Shown here piece by piece: positions 18,701 through 24,926 of a DNA stretch of 37,500 nt. This DNA is from an uncultured Bacteroidota bacterium (lineage in GTDB: Bacteria; Bacteroidota; Bacteroidia; Flavobacteriales; Flavobacteriaceae), in contig CACLPI010000002.1 in the NCBI GenBank assembly GCA_902608795.1, forward strand, positions 1 to 37,500, given 5' to 3'. Within the stretch, counting starts at the first letter, position 1. Each line of letters begins with the position of its first letter. Under the pieces are notes generated by a model, which had not been told where the DNA came from, made no database searches, and saw only the letters and a program-made list of their open reading frames with translations. The position numbers were made by a program, and so were the translations under genes.

Positions 18701-18963
18701 TATTTTTGACATCAGTAACTACCATTGCAGGCCTTGCTCCTATTATTTTAGAAAAAAGTTTTCAGGCTCAATTACTAAAGCCAATGGCAATTTCTATTGC
18801 ATATGGAATTGGCTATGCAACTCTTTTAACCCTAATATTATTACCGATATTATTATCACTTACAAATTCGATTAAGGTTAATCTACATTGGTTATATTAT
18901 GGTAAAAAAATAGCAAAAAGAGATATTGAAGCCCCAGTAGTTGAACAAAACATTGAGCAATGA
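15727..18963 (+). CDS. RND-family efflux pump, inner-membrane permease
   Basis: Proton-driven inner-membrane transporter of the AcrB/HAE-type RND superfamily, 1078 residues, with the usual 12-helix duplicated plan: one N-terminal helix, a large periplasmic domain, six helices, a second periplasmic domain, then the last helices. The proton-relay pair is present in helix 4 (GILVDDGIVIAEN, Asp397 and Asp398). The second half shows the matching GILVNDGLVFISKFN, where one Asp is replaced by Asn as is usual for the repeat. The start is GTG at 15727, overlapping the adaptor stop by 4 nt; the stop overlaps the ATG of the channel gene by 4 nt. This is the middle gene of a coupled operon. The substrate could be a drug, bile-like compound, lipid or metal; no metal-binding Met cluster typical of CusA was noticed. 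Confidence 0.92.
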   Translation: MRGIIKYFVNHKIPVNILIIFFIVFGIAGTLALKSSFFPLIKPKYISINFALPGGSPSEIEEGVVLKIEDNLEGIAGIERVTSTSRENSGSILIETNTDYEIDAIILEVKNAVDKVSSFPIDLEPVIVSKIEEQEATVIFSLTGNNIDLLSLKNISKKIENDLRDIDGISKIKVSGFPDEEIEIAINDKKLIEYELTFADISKAVKSSNILISGGNIKTSDEEYLIRSNNKNYYANELNEIVIKNNNEGGIIRLGDIAVIRDQFSETSNSSFVDLKSAVIISVSSTNSEDLLDSAKKINLFIDDFNEKNNNLKITLLRDYSIVLKQRTNLLLENGGIGILLVLILLSIFLNIRLAFWVAFSIPISFLGMLIFAEQFDITINLMSLFGMIVVIGILVDDGIVIAENIYRHYEKGKSAKQAAVDGTLEVLPAIVSAIVTTIIAFSTLLLLDGDVGNYFGEVAMIVILTLLISLIEALLLLPAHLANSKALKDSNKNKDSNAFDFFAFMRKINQRGYKIMNWLRDIIYTPSLRFSLKYRFFSLSGFIVALMLTISSVRGGIIGLDFFPTIASDIVTVDLKMPYGTNEKKTDSIISYVESKVIEAGNELEGIYMKDDERKLIEYINKNIGLSADNMSMIVGFGDVGGSSTASLEVYMLDSEKRPQSLRASLLAKLIREKVGEIVGAEKFIVNDAANFGGSPVSISIMSNNVSELKSAKTELVESLKSNPSLTDVSHNDPEGTQEINIKLKEDANQVGLSLINVMSQVRSAFFGNEVQRLQRGEDEVKIWIRFDKVSRSSIMTLDDMKIITPAGTRIPLREIASYEIKRGDIAINHLDGKREIQINANLSDPNISAADIVFELQSNLIPEIKNKFSSLDVSFEGQYREANKTIKSAYTVFPLALFLIFTVIGFTFRTYSQPFLLLMLIPFSLTTVAWGHLFHNFPVNVISLLGIIALIGILVNDGLVFISKFNSNLKEGMGFDESLYIAGRERFRAIFLTSVTTIAGLAPIILEKSFQAQLLKPMAISIAYGIGYATLLTLILLPILLSLTNSIKVNLHWLYYGKKIAKRDIEAPVVEQNIEQ

Positions 18964-20279
18964 ATTATAAAATTTTAATTATTATTACTTCCTTGCTACC
19001 CTTAAATTTTAATGCCCAGGAAGTATTAAACCTTAAAGAAGCCACAATCATTACACTAGAAAATAATTTAAATATTAAAATTTTTGAAAATTTTGAAAAA
19101 ATAAGTGATAATAATGCTAGTTTTTTAAATAGCGGATACCTCCCTAAAATTAATGCTGGGGCCGGGTTAATAAAATCTAATCAAAACGTTGAAATTAAAA
19201 CTCCTTCAGGCCTTGAGGGGTCTCTAGAAAATATTGAAAGTGATTCTAATTCTGCCAACATCTCATTAAATTTCATAATAGTAGATGGTAGGGGTAGGAA
19301 ATTTAATTACAGAAAATCTAAGGAATTATTTAATAAATCCAAACTAGAGGTTAAGGAAGTAATTGAAAACACCATTTTTCAATTATATACTGTTTATTAT
19401 GAAGCATGCCGATTAATCGAAGAACAAAACATTTACGAAGGCAACTTAGATATATCTAAGACTAGACTAAACAGAAAAAGATTAGAGTTAGAATATGGTC
19501 AATCTACAATTATTGAAGTTTTAAACGCTGAAGTAGATTTTAAAAATGACAGCATTAACTATTTAAATACAATCAGCAATCTATACAACGTGAAAAGAGA
19601 TTTGAATCTGATTATGAATGTTGATTCAGAAAAAACTTATGAACTAGTTACTGATGTTGATTTTTTAAATTTTGATGAATTAAATGACGCCTACATGGGT
19701 GCTCAAGAAAATAACACCTCACTCAAAATAGAAGATAAAAATATAGCAATCTCTAAAAATGAAATGAGAGCTACTAAATCAACATATTTACCAACCATTG
19801 GTCTGGTAGGATCATATGGCTGGAATGAAAGTATAAATGATAATCCATATGCTTTCTTCAATAAGAATATTAACAAAGGGTTTTCTGGTGGTATTAATTT
19901 ATCATGGGATATATTTAATTCTGGTAGAAAATTAATTGCAAATAAGAATGCAAAAATAAATTATGAAAATTCAAAAATTGAAAAAGAAAGAAGAACAAAC
20001 TTATTTTTTAATGAATTAAATAACTTGTATCAAACCCACAAAAACAATCTATATATTTTTGAAGTTCAGGTTAAGAACCTAGAGACTAATAAACTTAACT
20101 TTGAGAGAAACCTTGAACAATACAACTTAGGTCAATTGAGCTCAATACAATTTAGAGATGCACAACTTAAACTACAAAGAGCTGAATTACAAAAAAATTC
20201 ATCAAAATATAATACAAAGCTTTCAGAGCTAGCTCTAATGAAAATTAGCGGCCAGATAATTACAAAATCCTATAAATAA
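18960..20279 (+). CDS. TolC-like outer-membrane efflux channel
   Basis: Outer-membrane channel of the tripartite RND pump. The 439-residue protein has a signal peptide (about 1-20, ending NFNAQ). The duplicated TolC-type alpha-helical/coiled-coil architecture shows LKEATIITLENNLNIKI at the start of the first repeat, FQLYTVYYEACRLIEEQNIYEGNLDISKTR as helical barrel, and LPTIGLVGSYGWNES and GGINLSWDIFNSG as membrane strands in the second half. Coupling by a 4-nt overlap with the pump gene shows its partnership. The last 45 bp overlap the 3' end of a convergent gene on the minus strand (20235-20672). No terminator is visible between the two. Confidence 0.9.
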   Translation: MNYKILIIITSLLPLNFNAQEVLNLKEATIITLENNLNIKIFENFEKISDNNASFLNSGYLPKINAGAGLIKSNQNVEIKTPSGLEGSLENIESDSNSANISLNFIIVDGRGRKFNYRKSKELFNKSKLEVKEVIENTIFQLYTVYYEACRLIEEQNIYEGNLDISKTRLNRKRLELEYGQSTIIEVLNAEVDFKNDSINYLNTISNLYNVKRDLNLIMNVDSEKTYELVTDVDFLNFDELNDAYMGAQENNTSLKIEDKNIAISKNEMRATKSTYLPTIGLVGSYGWNESINDNPYAFFNKNINKGFSGGINLSWDIFNSGRKLIANKNAKINYENSKIEKERRTNLFFNELNNLYQTHKNNLYIFEVQVKNLETNKLNFERNLEQYNLGQLSSIQFRDAQLKLQRAELQKNSSKYNTKLSELALMKISGQIITKSYK

Positions 20280-20672
20280 CATTAGCTTTATTATCCAGAG
20301 TATCGTTCGTAAACCATTATATTTAATCAATTTTTGATTTAAATCTTTATTATAATTTACTGTTAGTTTATTATGTATAGGAACAATGATAAAAAAGGTC
20401 AAAAACCATATTAGCATAAGGGTAATTAACAAACCAATCTCTGTATTATTATCGCTCACATAAAAAATCACTAGTAATAATGAACTGATCAACTCAAGAA
20501 TCATTACAGGAGCAACAATAAAAAGCATTTTGTTAGTATAGCTTTTGTGAAACTCAGAAAAAGAACTTGATTTTATTAATTTAAAAGATGGATATGTAAC
20601 TAATTGAGTAATTAATGAAACACCTACCATTATTAGATTAGAAAATAATGAGATATAGATAAATATTTTCAT
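20235..20672 (-). CDS. Small four-helix membrane protein of unknown function
   Basis: A 145-residue hydrophobic protein with about four membrane segments, near residues 4-26, 48-70, 77-98 and 120-142. Conserved-looking features are the TQLVTYPSF stretch after helix 1, a short FHKSYTNKM segment before helix 2, and polar HNKL and KYNGLRT before helix 4. I do not recognise a characterised family; proteins of this size and plan are common in Flavobacteriia as hypothetical inner-membrane proteins. The coding region is supported by an ATG start, an intact frame and hydrophobic periodicity. Its 3' end runs 45 bp into the antisense 3' end of the TolC-like gene, and a strong terminator (20687-20714) lies just upstream, so it must have its own promoter or arise by read-through. 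Confidence 0.7.
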   Translation of the reverse strand: MKIFIYISLFSNLIMVGVSLITQLVTYPSFKLIKSSSFSEFHKSYTNKMLFIVAPVMILELISSLLLVIFYVSDNNTEIGLLITLMLIWFLTFFIIVPIHNKLTVNYNKDLNQKLIKYNGLRTILWIIKLMLFIGFCNYLAANFH

Positions 20673-20686
20673 AATATAATTTAAAC

Positions 20687-20714
20687 AAAAAAGGCGCCAA
20701 ATGGCGCCTTTTTT
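20687..20714 (-). terminator. Strong symmetric terminator after the NTF2-like lipoprotein gene
   Basis: Six A (20687-20692), GGCGCC (20693-20698), loop AAAT, GGCGCC (20703-20708), six T (20709-20714). It works in principle on both strands. It follows the minus-strand lipoprotein gene 20737-21228. The GGCGCC stem stands out from the surrounding AT-rich sequence. Confidence 0.88.
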
Positions 20715-20736
20715 AATAATTTGAGTGAATAATAAT

Positions 20737-21228
20737 TTACTCAGTCATTGCTGGTTTAGTTGATTCTTGAACAAAACCAGTCAAATCAAACCAATCCCCG
20801 CCACCTATAATTTTCCCATCTTGGAAAGCCATAGTATGATATGAGCCTAGGTTAAACTCATTGCCAGTTTCGGTATGAACTCCAGTCCAAGTACCATAAA
20901 CCCTAACACTTCCATCATTTTTCAATGATAAAGTATCAACTCCAGGCAACCAATAGTTTGCTTCAAAATTTATATTATCATATAAATCCTGATACATTTT
21001 TACATATCCCAATTGAGTTTCTTTGTTTATTAAACCCTCACCATATTTTGGACTAGTCCATTGAAGTTCATCATGCATCATATCAACCATGGCATCAAAA
21101 TTTTCTTCACCATGAAGTTGAAAGAATTTTTGCCCAAGCTTAACATTGTTTTCAAAATCTGCATGCTGGACATTTACTGAACATGATGCTAATATCACAG
21201 CTAGCATCATTAAAATAAAATTTCTCAT
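20737..21228 (-). CDS. NTF2/SnoaL-like lipoprotein
   Basis: A 163-residue predicted lipoprotein with signal peptide and lipobox ILASC (Cys16). The mature part looks like an NTF2/SnoaL-like fold: a helical start (VKLGQKFFQLHGEENFDAMVDMMHDELQWTSP pattern), then strands ending in RVYGTWTGVHTETGNEFNLGSYHTMAFQDGKIIGGGDWFD. Such folds bind small ligands or act as enzymes, but no catalytic signature is evident and the function is unknown. It ends in a strong terminator and is divergent from the acidic lipoprotein gene at 21348. A second protein of this general type, clearly diverged, lies at 26891-27418. Confidence 0.8.
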   Translation of the reverse strand: MRNFILMMLAVILASCSVNVQHADFENNVKLGQKFFQLHGEENFDAMVDMMHDELQWTSPKYGEGLINKETQLGYVKMYQDLYDNINFEANYWLPGVDTLSLKNDGSVRVYGTWTGVHTETGNEFNLGSYHTMAFQDGKIIGGGDWFDLTGFVQESTKPAMTE

Positions 21229-21347
21229 AATAATAAATTTAGTTTTTTTAAATCTACAATTTTAATTTGATATATCTGTTTAAATGATGATTCATATTTA
21301 TAAATTAAAATTAAAAATATATATTGCATTTCAATTAATTTAAAAAA

Positions 21348-22487
21348 ATGAGATATTTCTTTTGTTTACTCGCCCTAATTTTTGCATTGAGCTGTGAAAA
21401 TGAATCAGTTGATATTGATCCAAATGATCCAATTGACAATAATGATAATGAAGATAATTCGGAAAATTCCAGTAATACTGCCGAAGAAGATCAGATTCTT
21501 GTTGAAGATGGAATTCAAAGTTTATTAGACTGTATCGCTGCTCTTGAATCAGGAAATTTTTCTGATCTTTTAATTAATATTTATGATAATGTTGACGAAG
21601 ATAATTCTGATTTTCATGAAATTATGATTGAGGCAATCGAAGATATTCCAAATTACCAACCATTGATTGATTCAGATTACCCAGAAACTCCTTTAAATAT
21701 ATCTAACTATTTCGGCGAATATAGTTATAATGATCAAAATCAATCATGGTCAACATCAAACTCAAATTCTCAAATAAGATTAAATTTTCCGATGTTTACA
21801 AATTCAAATTCTAATGACAGCTATATATCCCTAACAAATTTTGAAGAAGAATTAATGCCTATTGAAGACCCAATATATATCCCAACATCTCTTTATTTAG
21901 AGATGGTTCATAGTAATGAATTAATGTTTTCAGTTGATGTTCTAGACGTTGAATATTCCATGTCAGGAGAAATTCCAATTCCTGATGATGTTAACCTAAG
22001 CATATATATGAATCCTTTTACTCACGATATTTCAATTGACAAATTAAATGATGATGATTTCAATATAGTATACTCCTTAACTAACAGCTTTGGCTGTATA
22101 ACTGAAATTGATGCAAGGGTTAAACTTCTTTCAACTGATTATGAAAATCTTGAAGATACAGATATTGACTTTATTGAAATAAATTTTACGATGAACAATA
22201 TATTGTTTGATATCGATATAGACTCAGAATATTTATTCGCATTAGATGATCCCTCTATTGTTCAGTTAAATAATTTTATCGATGTTGAAGTTTATAATGG
22301 AAATACTCTTTTGGGTGAAATTGAAGTTCAAGAGGATTCAAATGAAGATTATTACTTTAATATGGTTTTTATGGATGGAACGACAACAAATGTAGAAGAA
22401 TTTTCAGGTATCGGAATAAACGGGGATGATTTTGTTGAGACACTCGAGGGAATAATAGCTAGATATACTAACAGGCTGGATGACTAG
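21348..22487 (+). CDS. Acidic lipoprotein of unknown function
   Basis: A 379-residue lipoprotein not matched to any family I know. The signal peptide ends in lipobox FALSC (Cys16) and is followed by an Asp/Asn/Glu-rich stretch (about 17-50). Acidic residues just after the lipidated Cys are compatible with the surface-export signals described for Bacteroidota lipoproteins. The remainder is rich in Asp, Asn and Ser with alternating strand-like segments and few Lys or Arg, so the protein is very acidic overall. Cysteines occur at about 61 (LLDCIAAL) and 254 (FGCITE). The stop codon lies inside the next gene (8-bp overlap), which encodes a probable small outer-membrane protein, so the two are likely coexpressed and may form a unit. 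Confidence 0.78.
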   Translation: MRYFFCLLALIFALSCENESVDIDPNDPIDNNDNEDNSENSSNTAEEDQILVEDGIQSLLDCIAALESGNFSDLLINIYDNVDEDNSDFHEIMIEAIEDIPNYQPLIDSDYPETPLNISNYFGEYSYNDQNQSWSTSNSNSQIRLNFPMFTNSNSNDSYISLTNFEEELMPIEDPIYIPTSLYLEMVHSNELMFSVDVLDVEYSMSGEIPIPDDVNLSIYMNPFTHDISIDKLNDDDFNIVYSLTNSFGCITEIDARVKLLSTDYENLEDTDIDFIEINFTMNNILFDIDIDSEYLFALDDPSIVQLNNFIDVEVYNGNTLLGEIEVQEDSNEDYYFNMVFMDGTTTNVEEFSGIGINGDDFVETLEGIIARYTNRLDD

Positions 22488-23019
22488 AAAAATACTCATT
22501 GTCGTAATTTATTTATTTTCTTCTTTTGTTTTAAATGCCCAAGAAAATAATAATCAAATTAGTTTAAATGCTGATGATTTAATTCCGGCACTATTCAGTT
22601 CAGATGCAAATACATTTAATTTAGTATACAGGAGAAAGATAAGTGATAAAAAACATCTGAGATTAGGCTTTAAGTATTTTTATGAGGAAGAAAATGAAAT
22701 TCGTATTGGATTAAAGCCAGGGATTGATTTTTTATTTAAAAAAGCCGATAAATGGAAATTTAGCTATGGAGTTGATGCAGCATTTATTCACACGAATTCA
22801 TATACATCTGAAAGAAAATATTATGAGTTTGCAGCAATACCTTTTTTAAGAGCCGAATTTTTCTTCAGTAATAGTTTTTCAATTTCTACCGAACCTGGTT
22901 TCTTCTTAAGATTAACGGAGATAAAAGATGTTGATAATAGTCCAATTGACAATAGTAATTCAATATTAAGCTCGGGTTTATCTGGAATTGGATACGTAAA
23001 ATTTAATATTTCCTTTTAA
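22480..23019 (+). CDS. Small probable outer-membrane beta-barrel protein
   Basis: A 179-residue exported protein with a signal peptide (about 1-21, ending VLNAQ). Amphipathic strands with turn-like breaks follow: NTFNLVYRRKIS, KHLRLGFKYFYEE, KWKFSYGVDAAFIHTN, YYEFAAIPFLRAEFFF and FSISTEPGFFLRL. The last segment is GIGYVKFNISF, with the C-terminal aromatic typical of outer-membrane barrels. Size fits an eight-stranded barrel. No specific family recognised. The ATG overlaps the end of the lipoprotein gene by 8 bp, which indicates translational coupling. A terminator follows 36 bp after the stop. Confidence 0.78.
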   Translation: MTRKILIVVIYLFSSFVLNAQENNNQISLNADDLIPALFSSDANTFNLVYRRKISDKKHLRLGFKYFYEEENEIRIGLKPGIDFLFKKADKWKFSYGVDAAFIHTNSYTSERKYYEFAAIPFLRAEFFFSNSFSISTEPGFFLRLTEIKDVDNSPIDNSNSILSSGLSGIGYVKFNISF

Positions 23020-23025
23020 AATATA

Positions 23026-23048
23026 GTGGGTCATACTGTACTCGAACT
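23026..23048 (-). repeat. Degenerate copy of the tRNA-Val(GAC) 3' end
   Basis: Positions 23026-23047 match 24726-24747, the T-arm and acceptor end of tRNA-Val(GAC), at 20 of 22 bases, including 13 in a row (GTGGGTCATACTG). The acceptor 3' half is intact, but the T-stem cannot pair, so this is a fragment rather than a tRNA. It lies exactly 1700 bp from the true tRNA end, in the same orientation. It may be an attachment-site remnant or a duplication scar. Confidence 0.65.
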
Positions 23049-23054
23049 CATATT

Positions 23055-23087
23055 TTAAGCTATTCATTTTCAATAGCTTAATTTTTT
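23055..23087 (+). terminator. Terminator after the lipoprotein/barrel pair
   Basis: TTAAGCTATT (23055-23064) pairs with AATAGCTTAA (23072-23081) around a 7-base loop, followed by six T (23082-23087). It is correctly placed for the plus-strand genes ending at 23019. Confidence 0.8.
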
Positions 23088-23090
23088 AGG

Positions 23091-23120
23091 GTGTTCCCAA
23101 AGGGAACACTTTATGTTCCC
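23091..23120. repeat. GTGTTCCC/GGGAACAC inverted repeat with a further half-copy
   Basis: GTGTTCCC-AAA-GGGAACAC (23091-23109) is a perfect 8-bp-arm inverted repeat, followed at 23114-23120 by another TGTTCCC. The 11-mer GGGAACACTTT (23102-23112) recurs in direct orientation at 24675-24685, near the other end of the tRNA-bounded islet. It could be a terminator stem or a protein-binding site. Confidence 0.5.
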
Positions 23121-23163
23121 AGTAGTATCACTCAAATTAATACAAAACTAATGAAAATTAATG

Positions 23164-23180
23164 TGGACAGATTCTGTCCA
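23164..23180. repeat. TGGACAG/CTGTCCA inverted repeat
   Basis: Perfect 7-bp arms with a 3-base spacer, placed 9 bp beyond the stop of the minus-strand lipoprotein gene at 23189. It may form that gene's transcript-end hairpin, although no run of T follows on the minus strand. Confidence 0.45.
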
Positions 23181-23188
23181 TAATAATT

Positions 23189-24622
23189 TTATGTTCCTTT
23201 AACTTTACAGTCTTGAGTAAATTGAAGTTTTCCTTGTTTTAGCTCACTATCGTCTCTATAAACTCCTGTTACATAATGATAAATTATTCCATCATCAAGA
23301 ATTTCATGATCCATAACAATATATCCTTGAACCCGCTCAATATAATTTTTTCCCTCAAAATAACATTCTGACCAACTAATTTCAATATCTGAAATTGAAA
23401 TTAGTTCTTCTTGAGAAACTGAATTATTTTCAGACTTCATCCATTTAACTGTAGAGGGAATTCTAATACTCATTTTAGAGTTATATAGATCTACAAAATT
23501 ATCGTATTTTTTAGATTTATCTGCGTATAATTTATTTGCTTGGTTATAATTTTCAATTGCATTCTCGTAAGAAAATAAGTTTTGGTGATCTAAACATTCA
23601 GTCTTATCATTATCATCACTATAATATGTTAATTTAGATTTTTTTATATTAAAATTTCTTCCTTCTCTTAGAAGTCCAGTCGCAAAATATGGTTCGTATC
23701 TATTCGGGAATTTTTCAATAGTTTTTGTTAACCTATTTAAAGCATCTTGCAAATCACAATTTTCACCTTTTAATATTGCTAAATCCATCATGAGATTAAA
23801 TTTTTCATCCAAATATTGAAAATCGTACATTGATAAACTATGAATTGTTTCAGGTTTGATAAAAAATCCCATTTCATCGTAACTAATTGGTTGATAAATT
23901 GTAGGCGTGAAAATAGAATCAATGAATATTTTGTGCTTTTCAGGGTCATACATAATATTTTTAAAAGAACTATTGCCAAAGGATTTTCTAAATTTATTTT
24001 TATCAGACATTGTAATTTGGTCAAAACTATGCTCTCCATAGTCATTACATAAAATGATCATATCATTTTTTTTAGTCTCATCTTTGAGTTTAATACAAAA
24101 AATATTGCCAGGGCCTCCACTACTATTTGTTACTATAGCACTCAATAAATCTTTTTTGTTTATATAACCACTTATTGACCTTTCTTCCCAACTTCCTACT
24201 AGTTCTCCATCATCAATATGTACCTCTTCATAATTATTTTCATCTCCAATAATCTCTTTATAATATCCACCAGATTGGTATTTCCATACATAAACTGTAA
24301 CAGGTAAATCAAAAGTTTTTATTTTTTTTAGTGATTCAGCATAAGTATCGAGAAGATTTAATTTTTCATCACTTGGATCATCTAATAAATGATACTTCAA
24401 AAATAAAGCCTCAATTCCATCAGGTTTTAACTGTAAAGCTTGGGTTAAATCAAATATAATTTCATCAATTAAAATTTTTTCAGAATTTAAAGAAGAAGAG
24501 GTCAAAGTATTGTAATTTGATATTGCACTGTTAACATAATCATAATAAGATCTTTCATTAGTGCTGGGGCTATCACAAGAATTTGTAATTAAAATAAAAA
24601 TAATAAAAATAATTTTTTTCAT
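23189..24622 (-). CDS. Lipoprotein of unknown function with TPR-like segments
   Basis: A 477-residue predicted lipoprotein (lipobox LITNSC, Cys16) that I cannot assign to a family. Two regions look like helical repeat (TPR-type) pairs: about 52-105 (LIDEIIFDLTQALQLKPDGIEALFLKY pattern) and about 290-330 (LQDALNRLTKTIEKFPNRYEPYFATGLL pattern), with another helical stretch near 355-385. Between them is a strand-rich region (about 105-260) with WKYQSGGYYKE, and the C-terminal 90 residues are also strand-rich and end in FTQDCKVKG. It is the only gene in the 1.7-kb segment between tRNA-Val(GAC) and the copy of that tRNA's 3' end. It starts 104 bp downstream of the tRNA on the same strand, with no obvious promoter or terminator between, so read-through is possible. 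Confidence 0.78.
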   Translation of the reverse strand: MKKIIFIIFILITNSCDSPSTNERSYYDYVNSAISNYNTLTSSSLNSEKILIDEIIFDLTQALQLKPDGIEALFLKYHLLDDPSDEKLNLLDTYAESLKKIKTFDLPVTVYVWKYQSGGYYKEIIGDENNYEEVHIDDGELVGSWEERSISGYINKKDLLSAIVTNSSGGPGNIFCIKLKDETKKNDMIILCNDYGEHSFDQITMSDKNKFRKSFGNSSFKNIMYDPEKHKIFIDSIFTPTIYQPISYDEMGFFIKPETIHSLSMYDFQYLDEKFNLMMDLAILKGENCDLQDALNRLTKTIEKFPNRYEPYFATGLLREGRNFNIKKSKLTYYSDDNDKTECLDHQNLFSYENAIENYNQANKLYADKSKKYDNFVDLYNSKMSIRIPSTVKWMKSENNSVSQEELISISDIEISWSECYFEGKNYIERVQGYIVMDHEILDDGIIYHYVTGVYRDDSELKQGKLQFTQDCKVKGT

Positions 24623-24674
24623 TTTTTTAAGTTAGGATTTTTTTTGTTTTTTCACTAGTTCGAGTCAAACATTT

Positions 24675-24685
24675 GGGAACACTTT
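24675..24685 (+). repeat. Second copy of the GGGAACACTTT repeat
   Basis: Exact 11-bp match to 23102-23112, about 40 bp from the 3' end of tRNA-Val(GAC). Together the copies lie near the two inner ends of the segment 23026-24725. Short, so chance is not excluded. Confidence 0.45.
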
Positions 24686-24726
24686 TTACTTTTGTAAAGC
24701 GTTGATTATCAGTGTATATTTTTTTG

Positions 24727-24801
24727 TGGGTCATACTGGATTCGAACCAGTGACTTCTACCCTGTCAAGGTAGCACTCTGAACCAACTGAGTTAATGACC
24801 C
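24727..24801 (-). tRNA. tRNA-Val (anticodon GAC)
   Basis: Read on the minus strand it folds as a full 75-nt cloverleaf: acceptor GGGTCAT/ATGACCC, D-arm ACTC/GAGT around AGTTGGTTCA, anticodon stem CTACC/GGTAG with loop TTGACAG, a 5-base variable loop, and T-arm ACTGG-TTCGAAT-CCAGT. The anticodon is GAC, which reads valine GUC/GUU codons. The 3' CCA is not encoded (ACA follows). No hairpin terminator is visible directly downstream, where the lipoprotein gene 23189-24622 begins after 104 bp. Confidence 0.96.
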
Positions 24802-24926
24802 TTTAATTTATTGTTTGTGAAGTGAGCAAATTTTTAAAAAAAATTCTGTAAGCTTTCTCCATTTTTGTAATAATAATACTATATGTCGATGAAACAAATA
24901 TATCTCATTTTTTTCTATTTTTAAAT

